Both the position numbers and the translations under genes were made by a program. Below are positions 1-5,843 of a stretch of 11,202 bases of DNA, piece after piece; position 1 is the first letter of the stretch, and each line of letters opens with the position of its first letter. The notes below the pieces were generated by a model. That model had not been told where the DNA came from. It was given only the letters and a program-made list of their open reading frames with translations, and ran no database searches. Source of the stretch: Rhodobacter sp. (GTDB lineage Bacteria; Pseudomonadota; Alphaproteobacteria; Rhodobacterales; Rhodobacteraceae); contig JAIXVS010000058.1 in NCBI GenBank assembly GCA_027482795.1, positions 1-11,202 of the forward strand. Direction: 5' to 3'.

Positions 1-1
1 C

Positions 2-1405
2 TACCCCAGCCCCAATTTCACCGCCGAGGCGTGGCGCCGCGCGCCACATGGCACGGGCACATGGTCGCTGTGCGGCATTACGCATACCACATCCACCGCC
101 GCCGTCATGAACGGCTGGATGGAACTGCGCACAGGCCCCGTCTGCCCGTGGGATGCCGTTATTTGCACCAGTACGTCTGTGCTACAGTCCACGAGTTTTA
201 CCTTTGATCTGATAGACCAACATCTGCGCGCGCGCTTTGGGGCAAACCTGCCGCCGCGCCCCATGCTGCCTGTCATTCCTTTGGGCATACATACCGATGA
301 TTTTGCCCGCGACGAGCCCGCCCGCGCCGCCCTGCGCACCCGCATTGGCGCTGGGCCAAATGATGTGGTTTTTGCCACCATCGCCCGCCTAACCCCGCAT
401 GAAAAGTTTGACCCGCTGCCGATTTTTTTAGGGATGCAGGCGGCACAACAACAGCTTTCGGGGCAAAAGCTGCATGTCGTGTTGTGCGGCCAGTTCCGCG
501 AAGATTATTCGCGCCGCGTGTTTGAACAGGGCGCAGCGCAGCTGATGCCTGATGTGGGCTTTCACCTGCTGGATGGCGCATCGGCGGCAGATCGCCGCGC
601 CACCCTGTCGGGCGCAGATGTGTTCACCTTTTTGATTGATAACATTCAAGAAACCTTTGGGCTTGCCCCGCTGGAAGGCATGGCCGCAGGCCTGCCGCTG
701 CTGGTGTCTGATTGGGATGGAATGAAAGACACCGTCTCCCCCGATGTGGGCTTTCGCATCACCTCGCGGATGCTGCCTGCGCCCACGCTTGCGCCCGAAG
801 CGCTGCGCTATCAGGGCGGGATCGACAATTATGTGCAATATTGCGGCAGCACATCTGCCATGACCGAAATTGATCTGCCCGAACTGACCGCGCGGATTGT
901 GCAATTGGCGCGCGAGCCTGATTTGCGCGCCCGCATGGGGGCGGCGGGGTTGGCGCGGGTGCGCGCGCTGTTTGACTGGCGCGTTGTGGTGCCGCAAATG
1001 CAGGATCTTTGGGCCGAACAAGACCGCATCCGCCGTGCGTCTACTTCGGCCTATCTGCGCTATCCTGCCCATCTTTTGCCCATCGCGCCATCGCCCACCG
1101 CGCTGTTTGCAGGCTATCCAACGCAGGCCGTGGCGGCTGATGATCTGCGCCTTGTGGCAGGCAGCACGCGCCAGCCGCTTGAAACCGTTCTAACTGTTCG
1201 AAACTACAAAACTTTGGGCCGCATCTTTGCGGAACCTGCGCAAATCGAATTGGCGCTGGGCGTGATTGTGGCTGCAGGGGCCGAAGGGGCCACGCTGGAC
1301 GATATGGTTGCCGCATCGGCAGGCGGTCGCGGCGCGATCACGCGTTTTGACGCGGAACGTATTGCGATGTGGCTGCTGAAATACGGCTTTGCCGCGCGCG
1401 TCTAA
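2..1405 (+). CDS. Family-4 glycosyltransferase (5' end missing)
   Basis: The reading frame is open from the first bases of the window, so the N-terminus lies outside; an internal Met at position 107 is not the start because convincing protein sequence precedes it (SLCGITHTTSTA). The 467 visible codons show a retaining GT-B fold enzyme. There is a PLGIHTDDF segment near position 280 and the nucleotide-sugar-binding E-x7-E motif (QETFGLAPLEGMAAG, glutamates at 650 and 674). Such enzymes transfer a sugar from an activated nucleotide donor, usually at the cytoplasmic face during polysaccharide or glycolipid synthesis; donor and acceptor cannot be read here. About 100 residues follow the catalytic region (from about 1095) and end in a helical, winged-helix-like stretch (IELALGVIVAAGAEG to WLLKYGF). 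The gene ends 6 bp from the convergent J-domain gene, with no terminator visible between them. Confidence 0.85.
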   Translation, partial: YPSPNFTAEAWRRAPHGTGTWSLCGITHTTSTAAVMNGWMELRTGPVCPWDAVICTSTSVLQSTSFTFDLIDQHLRARFGANLPPRPMLPVIPLGIHTDDFARDEPARAALRTRIGAGPNDVVFATIARLTPHEKFDPLPIFLGMQAAQQQLSGQKLHVVLCGQFREDYSRRVFEQGAAQLMPDVGFHLLDGASAADRRATLSGADVFTFLIDNIQETFGLAPLEGMAAGLPLLVSDWDGMKDTVSPDVGFRITSRMLPAPTLAPEALRYQGGIDNYVQYCGSTSAMTEIDLPELTARIVQLAREPDLRARMGAAGLARVRALFDWRVVVPQMQDLWAEQDRIRRASTSAYLRYPAHLLPIAPSPTALFAGYPTQAVAADDLRLVAGSTRQPLETVLTVRNYKTLGRIFAEPAQIELALGVIVAAGAEGATLDDMVAASAGGRGAITRFDAERIAMWLLKYGFAARV

Positions 1406-1411
1406 CGCCCG

Positions 1412-2044
1412 CTATTCCTTGAAATAACGGCTGTCTTTGATCTGATCCCATGCCCAGACCACCTCTTGCAGGCGGTCTTCATCGCTGCGATCCCCCCCGT
1501 TCATATCGGGGTGCAGGTCTTTGACCAAACTTTTATAAGCCTTACGAATTTCGGTTTTCGTCCATGTGTCGCGCACATCCAAAATCTCAATCGCCTTACG
1601 TTCGGTGGGCGGCAGTTTGCGCGTGGCATTAGATGTGGGCTTGGCTGGGTTGCGCGTGGAATTATCCCCAAGCAGCGCATGCGGGTCATCCACGCCCAAA
1701 CGGTGCCACGCATTGCCATCATCCTTGCGGGAAAAGGGTTTCGTCTCGCGCTCCCACAGACGATCTTTTTCCAGCAGCTTTTGAAATTCTTCATCGGTCG
1801 CAGTGCCGAAAAAGTTCCATTTCAGGTTATACTCGCGCACATGGTCACGGCAGAACCAAAAAAACTGATCCAAAATATCAGGATGCTTGGGCGCACGGTA
1901 CGCGCCCTTTTCCTTGCACCCCGGAAAATCGCAGCCCTTATTAGACGTTTCAAACGCCCCCGACATGCCGCGCCGCGTGGTTTTGCGCTTGGCCTTGTCG
2001 GATTTGACGCTGATATCAAACTCAAAGGGGGGGCGAGAGGTCAT
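1412..2044 (-). CDS. J-domain protein with N-terminal Cys/His module
   Basis: This 210-aa protein has a C-terminal J domain (about residues 149-207) with the HPD tripeptide at 178-180 in KDLHPDMNGGD. That motif stimulates Hsp70 (DnaK) ATPase, so the protein is probably a specialised co-chaperone in the cytoplasm. It lacks the Gly/Phe linker and the repeated CxxCxGxG zinc finger of DnaJ, so it is not DnaJ itself. The N-terminal part has Cys38, Cys43, Cys65 and His68, spaced like a small metal site, followed by a charged linker and a Pro/Asn/Thr-rich stretch (about 127-146). The ATG at 2044 is preceded by a good ribosome site (AGGAAAGG) about 7 nt away. It is divergent from bolA, with 65 bp between the starts. 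I recall this J-domain/bolA pairing from other Rhodobacteraceae. The client is unknown. Confidence 0.9.
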   Translation of the reverse strand: MTSRPPFEFDISVKSDKAKRKTTRRGMSGAFETSNKGCDFPGCKEKGAYRAPKHPDILDQFFWFCRDHVREYNLKWNFFGTATDEEFQKLLEKDRLWERETKPFSRKDDGNAWHRLGVDDPHALLGDNSTRNPAKPTSNATRKLPPTERKAIEILDVRDTWTKTEIRKAYKSLVKDLHPDMNGGDRSDEDRLQEVVWAWDQIKDSRYFKE

Positions 2045-2100
2045 GTCGGGCCTTTCCTATTCGGGGCTGTGAGCATAGTCTTATTCCCAACCCTTTTGAA

Positions 2101-2106
2101 GAGGAA
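2101..2106 (+). promoter_or_regulatory. Ribosome binding site of bolA
   Basis: GAGGAA lies 3 nt upstream of the ATG at 2110 and fixes the bolA start. The 65-bp gap between the J-domain gene and bolA must also hold both promoters, but I cannot pick clear -35/-10 boxes in it. Confidence 0.6.
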
Positions 2107-2109
2107 ATC

Positions 2110-2370
2110 ATGCAAAAAACCACCGCAGCAGACCAGATTACCCAGCGATTGACTGCGGCATTTGCACCCACCGCATTGCGGGTGGTCAACGACTCGGCCA
2201 AACATGCGGGGCATTCGGGCGATGACGGCACGGGGGAAAGCCATTTTTCCATTTTCATCCGCGCGCCTGCCTTGGCAGAAATGACCCGCCTTGCCCGCCA
2301 CCGCGCGGTAAACGCTGCCTTGGGCGATCTGACAACCCGCATCCACGCAATTGCGATTGACGCGGGGTAG
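2110..2370 (+). CDS. bolA: BolA family protein
   Basis: This complete 86-aa protein has the BolA fold signature: VVNDSAKHAGH at 25-35, a central ESHFSIFI strand, LARHRAVNAAL at 61-71 and a C-terminal IHAIAI. BolA proteins pair with monothiol glutaredoxins (Grx4/GrxD type) through a shared [2Fe-2S] cluster and act in iron-sulfur trafficking or iron sensing; some also bind DNA. His79 in IHA is the invariant histidine usually assigned to cluster binding, and His32/His35 sit in the variable loop. No cysteine is present, as is usual for the YrbA/IbaG- or BolA1-like branch. It is transcribed away from the J-domain gene and ends directly against a G-rich hairpin: the G of its TAG stop is the first base of the stem. 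The gene symbol names the family; the paralogue type is not settled. Confidence 0.93.
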   Translation: MQKTTAADQITQRLTAAFAPTALRVVNDSAKHAGHSGDDGTGESHFSIFIRAPALAEMTRLARHRAVNAALGDLTTRIHAIAIDAG

Positions 2371-2386
2371 GGGGGCTTTGCCCCCC
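2370..2386 (+). terminator. G/C hairpin at the end of bolA
   Basis: GGGGGGC-TTT-GCCCCCC forms a perfect 7-bp stem that begins at the last base of the bolA stop codon. There is no T tract behind it, so intrinsic termination would be weak. It may instead protect the 3' end or belong to the adjacent repeat element. Confidence 0.5.
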
Positions 2387-2485
2387 GCTGCGCTCCCCCC
2401 AAGGTATTTTCAGAGTTAGGAATCAGACGGTCTACCCCTTCCTAAATCCAAAAATACCTTGGGGTGAATTTGCCGCAGGCAAAAA
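2387..2485. repeat. REP-like inverted repeat pair between bolA and glcB
   Basis: Two 26-nt units face each other at 2397-2422 and 2439-2464. The outer arms CCCCAAGGTATTTT and AAAATACCTTGGGG match perfectly over 14 bp, the inner arms TTAGGAA/TTCCTAA match over 7 bp, and only 3 of 26 positions differ. The 16-nt loop contains AGAC-G-GTCT. Outside the arms lie G-rich blocks: revcomp of 2387-2400 reads GGGGGGAGCGCAGC. A related sequence occurs at 5646-5694. Placed between two convergent genes, the structure could stop transcription in both directions. The form (paired palindromic units, related copy elsewhere) resembles REP/BIME elements; genome-wide copy number cannot be seen here. Confidence 0.75.
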
Positions 2486-2498
2486 GGGGCAAAGCCCC
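2481..2498 (-). terminator. Intrinsic terminator of glcB
   Basis: Read on the minus strand this is GGGGC-TTT-GCCCC followed by TTTTT: a 5-bp G/C stem, triloop and T tract. The stem begins at the last base of the glcB stop codon, so the gene has essentially no 3' untranslated region. A second small hairpin (TTTGCC-GCA-GGCAAA, 2469-2483) overlaps the T tract. Confidence 0.7.
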
Positions 2499-4654
2499 TA
2501 ATTTCCCGCCTTCAGCGCAAGACGGGCCGCGTGCAGAATAGGCTCGGTATAGCCCGAAGGCTGCACCCGCCCCTTCAGCACCAAATCGCGTGCGGCGTTA
2601 AAGGCGATGCCATCGAAATCAGGGGCCATGGGGCGATAGGCGGGATCGGCGGCGTTTTGCGCATCGACGACAGCGGCCATTTTGCGCAAAGATGCCAGAA
2701 CGTCATCTTCGGACACCACCCCATGCAACAGCCAATTGGCCAAGGCCTGCGCCGAAATGCGGCAGGTGGCGCGGTCTTCCATTAGGCCCACATTATTCAA
2801 GTCGGGCACTTTGGAACAGCCAACGCCCTGATATACCCAGCGCACGACATAACCCAAAATGCCTTGGGCGTTATTGTCCACCTCGCGCATGATTTGCGCA
2901 GGCGTCCATGCGCGGTAACTGGCAAGGGGGATTTCCAACAGCGTTTCCAAATGCCCGCGCCGCCCGCCTGCTGCAATTTTGGCCTGCACGGCAAAGACAT
3001 CCACTTTGTGATAATGCAGTGCGTGCAGCGTGGCGGCGGTGGGGCTGGGCACCCATGCGCAATTGGCCCCCGCGCGGGGATGCTCGATCTTCGCTTCCAG
3101 CATGGCCGCCATCATATCGGGCATGGCCCACATACCCTTGCCAATTTGCGCACGCCCAGACAGGCCACATTCCAGCCCGATATCGACGTTCTGGTTTTCA
3201 TACGCGCCGATCCACGATTTGCGTTTGATAAAATCTTTGCGCGAAAATGGCCCCGCCTCGATCGAAGTGTGAATTTCGTCGCCTGTTCTGTCCAAAAAGC
3301 CCGTATTGATAAAGGCCACGCGATGACGCGCCGCGCGGATACATTCCTTTAGGTTCACCGAAGTGCGGCGTTCTTCGTCCATCACGCCAATCTTGATCGT
3401 ATTCGCGGGCAGGCCAAGGATCTGCTCGATCCGCGCAAACACCGCATCGCTGAATGCCACCTCATCGGGCCCGTGCATTTTGGGTTTCACGATGTACACT
3501 GACCCTTGGGCCGAATTGCGCAGACCAGAGGTTTTGCGCAGATCATGCAGGGCGATGGTGGTGGTCATCATCGCGTCCATCAACCCTTCGAACACCTCGC
3601 TGCCATCGGGCAGCAGGATTGCGGGGTTGGTCATCAGATGGCCCACGTTGCGAATCCACATCAGGGCGCGGCCCTTTAGGGCGATGGTGCTGCCATCAGG
3701 CGCGGTATAGCTGCGATCTTCGTTTAGGGTGCGGGTAAAACTGCGCCCGCCCTTTTCCATTTGCGCGGTCAGATTGCCCTGCATCAGGCCCAGCCAATTG
3801 GCATAGGCCTGCGCCTTATCCTCGCCATCCACACAGGCGACCGAATCTTCGCAATCCATAATCGCCGATAGGGCTGCTTCGATGACAATGTCCGCCAGCC
3901 CCGCTTGGTCGCGAGAGCCAACAGGATGGGTGCGGTCGAACACCAGCTCCACATGCAATCCGTTGTTGCGCAATAATACCGCTTCGGGCGCCTTGGGATG
4001 GCCACGGTAGCCTGCGAATTTTTCGGGCGATACCAGCGGCAAATCATCCACCAGAAGCGCACCGTTTATGATTTGATAGCGGCGCACATCGGCGTGGCTT
4101 GCCCCAACAATCGGGAAAGTATCGTCCAAAAACACCCGCGCGCGCGCCACCACCCGCGCGCCGCGCCCACGCTCGTACCCGCCTGCGGGGGCAGGGCTGC
4201 CCATGGCATCAGTGCCATACAGCGCATCATACAGGCTGCCCCAACGTGCATTGGCGGCGTTCAGCGCATAGCGGGCGTTGGTGATGGGAACCACCAATTG
4301 CGGCCCTGCGATGCTGGCAATCTCGGGGTCAACCCCAGTGGTATCAATCTGAAAATCGGGGCCAGACGGGGCGATATATCCAATATCCTTAAGAAACTGT
4401 TGATAGGCCACATGGTCGTGCGGCGCGGCGCGATGGGCGCGGTGCCAATCGTCGATCTGGGCCTGTAAGTCTGCGCGCCGTGCCAAAAGCGCGCGGTTTT
4501 GGGGGGTAAACTCGGCAATCAGGGCGGCAAACCCATCCCAAAAGGCGGCGGCATCTATGCCCGTGCCCATCAGCGCGCGCTGTTCCACAAAATCCGCCAG
4601 ACGGCTGTCCACCGCCAGACCGCTGCGTATGGTTCTGCTGACGTGCCCTGCCAT
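2498..4654 (-). CDS. glcB: Malate synthase G
   Basis: Malate synthase G condenses glyoxylate with acetyl-CoA to give malate in the glyoxylate cycle; it is a cytosolic, monomeric, Mg-dependent enzyme. The 718-aa length is normal for the G isoform (E. coli 723). Catalytic residues are in place: Arg335 in IRNVGHLMTNP (E. coli Arg338 by eye), Mg ligands Glu427 in MDEERRTS and Asp455 in FLDRTGD, Cys613 in GVGCSKVPD and the catalytic base Asp627 in LMEDRAT. The last two keep the 14-residue spacing of E. coli Cys617/Asp631. The start at 4654 has an AGGGGG ribosome site 5 nt upstream. No isocitrate lyase gene is in view, so the source of glyoxylate cannot be judged here. It stands alone, divergent from the ArsR gene, and has its own terminator. 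Confidence 0.97.
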   Translation of the reverse strand: MAGHVSRTIRSGLAVDSRLADFVEQRALMGTGIDAAAFWDGFAALIAEFTPQNRALLARRADLQAQIDDWHRAHRAAPHDHVAYQQFLKDIGYIAPSGPDFQIDTTGVDPEIASIAGPQLVVPITNARYALNAANARWGSLYDALYGTDAMGSPAPAGGYERGRGARVVARARVFLDDTFPIVGASHADVRRYQIINGALLVDDLPLVSPEKFAGYRGHPKAPEAVLLRNNGLHVELVFDRTHPVGSRDQAGLADIVIEAALSAIMDCEDSVACVDGEDKAQAYANWLGLMQGNLTAQMEKGGRSFTRTLNEDRSYTAPDGSTIALKGRALMWIRNVGHLMTNPAILLPDGSEVFEGLMDAMMTTTIALHDLRKTSGLRNSAQGSVYIVKPKMHGPDEVAFSDAVFARIEQILGLPANTIKIGVMDEERRTSVNLKECIRAARHRVAFINTGFLDRTGDEIHTSIEAGPFSRKDFIKRKSWIGAYENQNVDIGLECGLSGRAQIGKGMWAMPDMMAAMLEAKIEHPRAGANCAWVPSPTAATLHALHYHKVDVFAVQAKIAAGGRRGHLETLLEIPLASYRAWTPAQIMREVDNNAQGILGYVVRWVYQGVGCSKVPDLNNVGLMEDRATCRISAQALANWLLHGVVSEDDVLASLRKMAAVVDAQNAADPAYRPMAPDFDGIAFNAARDLVLKGRVQPSGYTEPILHAARLALKAGN

Positions 4655-4826
4655 ATTTGCCCCCTAAATGTGCCCGTCACCAACCTACACCGCCCAAGGC
4701 AAAGCGCAAATCTTTCCCGTCTCGATTTTCTTTTAAGCTGGGGGTAACAGTTTCGTGCCAAAGTTGAAACCGGATTGCATGTGCAAGGTGATTGACTCTA
4801 TTGGACTAAAAAGGTTAGTTAGCTGT
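4655..4826. promoter_or_regulatory. Divergent control region glcB / arsR-type gene
   Basis: This 172-bp gap carries promoters for both directions. It is clearly richer in A+T than its neighbours, particularly at 4710-4740 and 4786-4826. On the glcB side I see a ribosome site (revcomp 4660-4665) but no certain -35/-10 pair. On the other side TTGACT (4792-4797) is a good -35 box. Confidence 0.55.
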
Positions 4827-4834
4827 ATGACTAA
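4792..4834 (+). promoter_or_regulatory. Candidate promoter and operator of the ArsR-SRPBCC pair
   Basis: TTGACT (4792-4797) is followed after 17 bp by a poor -10, TTAGTT (4815-4820), 6 nt before the ATG. Over the same stretch run ACTAA (4805-4809), TTAGT (4815-4819) and ACTAA (4830-4834). They form two overlapping dyads, one of which (TTAGT-N10-ACTAA) spans the start codon. ArsR-type repressors commonly bind imperfect dyads over their own promoter, so autoregulation is the likely role. The assignment is inference from pattern and position. Confidence 0.4.
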
Positions 4835-5171
4835 GTATGAACCCGATCTTTCGCGCCTGTTTCACGCGCTGTCCGACCCAACGCGCCGCGCTATTTTGGC
4901 GCAACTTACCGCAGGCCCCCAGCCCATGGCCAAACTGGCCGCGCCAAGCGGCTTTGCCCTGCCCACAATTCAGCGCCATCTGGCCGTGTTAGAGGAGGCG
5001 GGGCTGATCACCACCCAAAAGCTGGGCCGACAGCGGATTTGTACCGCCAACGCCGATGGGTTGGATCTGGCATCGCATTGGATCAGTGACACCCGCAGAA
5101 AAATGGAAGCCCAGACGGATCGTCTGGCCCATTACCTTGACCAATTGATAAGGAAATCCGATGACTTATGA
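4827..5171 (+). CDS. ArsR/SmtB-family transcriptional repressor
   Basis: This is a 114-aa winged-helix DNA-binding protein. LFHALSDPTRRAILAQL (11-27) is the classic first part, and the helix-turn-helix follows with recognition helix around 43-61 (ALPTIQRHLAVLEEAGLI) and the wing at 62-72. I chose the ATG at 4827 because family members begin just before this motif; an in-frame GTG at 4755 would add 24 residues unlike the family. No ELCVCDL-type metal site and no cysteine in the recognition helix are visible, so metal sensing is unlikely. It belongs with the ArsR regulators paired with SRPBCC/AHSA1 proteins. It overlaps the next gene by 11 nt, so both are translated from one mRNA. No Shine-Dalgarno is at a proper distance from the start. 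Confidence 0.88.
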   Translation: MTKYEPDLSRLFHALSDPTRRAILAQLTAGPQPMAKLAAPSGFALPTIQRHLAVLEEAGLITTQKLGRQRICTANADGLDLASHWISDTRRKMEAQTDRLAHYLDQLIRKSDDL

Positions 5172-5628
5172 CCCCGAATTAGACCTGATCCTGACGCGCG
5201 ATTTAAACGCGCCGCGCGAATTGGTCTATAAATGCTGGACGGATCCCGCGCATTTGCCGCATTGGTTCGTGCCCAAGCCGAACCGCGTGACCAAATGCGA
5301 ATTGGACGTTCGTGCAGGCGGGGCGTGCAACACCACCTTCGACGTTGATGGGCAGGTCATGGAAAACAACGGGATCTATCTGGAAGTGATCCCGAACGAA
5401 AAACTTGTCTTTACAGATACTTATACCGCAGGGTGGAAGCCTGCGGCGGAACCCTTTATGACAGCGATCCTAACCTTTGAAGATATCGGCAATGGCCGCA
5501 CCCGCTACACCGCCGTTGCCCGCCACCGCAGCGCGCAATCCGCTGCCCAGCACAAGGCGATGGGCTTTTTCGATGGCTGGGGAACGGTAGCAGATCAGCT
5601 AGAGGACTATGCGCAAAGCATCGCCTAA
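5161..5628 (+). CDS. SRPBCC / AHSA1-like small-molecule binding protein
   Basis: This 155-aa protein has the START/Bet v1-like (SRPBCC) helix-grip fold. The first strand and helix are in DLILTRDLNAPRELVYKCWTD (8-28). The loop HLPHWFVPK follows, then beta strands through GGACNTTFDV, GIYLEVIPNEKLVFTD and TAILTFEDI, and the long C-terminal helix contains HKAMGFFDGWGTVADQLEDY (131-150). Such domains hold hydrophobic ligands in a deep cavity; AHSA1 members are named after the Hsp90 co-chaperone Aha1 but the bacterial ones are mostly of unknown function. It starts inside the repressor gene (11-nt overlap) with AGGAAA 4 nt upstream of the ATG, so its output follows the repressor. The pair probably makes a self-controlled unit; the inducing ligand cannot be read from sequence. 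Confidence 0.88.
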   Translation: MTYDPELDLILTRDLNAPRELVYKCWTDPAHLPHWFVPKPNRVTKCELDVRAGGACNTTFDVDGQVMENNGIYLEVIPNEKLVFTDTYTAGWKPAAEPFMTAILTFEDIGNGRTRYTAVARHRSAQSAAQHKAMGFFDGWGTVADQLEDYAQSIA

Positions 5629-5645
5629 ACCGTTTCTTTTCTTCT

Positions 5646-5694
5646 CAAATATCCTCAGGGGGAGCGAAGCGTGGGGGGGCGAGCCCCCCCTTTT
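5646..5694 (+). repeat. Third relative of the REP-like intergenic repeat
   Basis: AAATATCCTCAGGGGGAGCG and the following AAGCG plus a G/C hairpin match the reverse complement of 2371-2410. The shared core is GGGGGAGCG(A/C)AGCG with one mismatch, then a long G run, a short loop and a C run in both. A further shared piece, CCGCAGGCA, lies at 5696-5704 here and at 2473-2481 in the first locus. The element sits between convergent genes in both places. Confidence 0.6.
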
Positions 5695-5843
5695 CCCGCA
5701 GGCATTTTGCCATGACGGCAGGCATCCGAGCAAAACTTTACCTCATCCCAAACCTTTTCCCATGCTTTGCGCCAGACCATGTCGCGCCCGCAGGCGGCGC
5801 AGGTTTTGCACGGCAAATCGGCCTTGCGGCGCATTTTGGGCAT
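5655..5843 (-). CDS. DUF2256 zinc-ribbon-like small protein
   Basis: This 62-aa protein matches DUF2256 as I know it: KADLPCKTCAACGRDMVWRK at 7-26 and WEKVWDEVKFCSDACRHGK at 28-46. Cys15-x2-Cys18 and Cys38-x3-Cys42 would form a treble-clef or ribbon zinc site; Cys12 is extra. The function is not known. Its ATG directly follows the photolyase stop codon (TAA|ATG), with GGAG about 8 nt upstream inside the photolyase gene, so the two are translationally coupled. From memory, DUF2256 genes commonly sit next to cryptochrome/photolyase genes in proteobacteria, which suggests a role with that enzyme. The last 16 residues (after about 46) are Gly/Pro/Arg-rich, probably lie outside the domain, and come partly from the repeat and the opposing terminator. 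Confidence 0.85.
   Translation of the reverse strand: MPKMRRKADLPCKTCAACGRDMVWRKAWEKVWDEVKFCSDACRHGKMPAGKGGARPPTLRSP
5673..5694 (+). terminator. Intrinsic terminator of the ArsR-SRPBCC pair
   Basis: GGGGGGG-CGAG-CCCCCCC (5673-5690) is a perfect 7-bp G/C stem with a tetraloop, followed by TTTT (5691-5694). It lies 44 bp after the SRPBCC stop codon. It is also inside the coding region of the convergent DUF2256 gene. Confidence 0.7.

Noticed and set aside
428..1072. Long minus-strand frame opposite the glycosyltransferase
   Set aside because: It is a shadow frame typical of G+C-rich genes, rich in His, Arg and Gln, without recognisable motifs.
1466..2152. Long plus-strand frame opposite the J-domain gene
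   Set aside because: It is the complement of a clearly recognisable J-domain protein; the translation has no family resemblance and runs into bolA.
4725..4740. Possible ScfR/PccR-type control motif (TTTGC repeats) upstream of glcB
   Set aside because: TTTGC-GC-TTTGC around 4697-4708 on the minus strand lacks the palindromic halves and spacing I would expect, so it is not supported.
4755..4826. GTG start of the ArsR gene at 4755
   Set aside because: It has no ribosome site, the extra residues are unlike the family, and it would include the likely promoter and operator.
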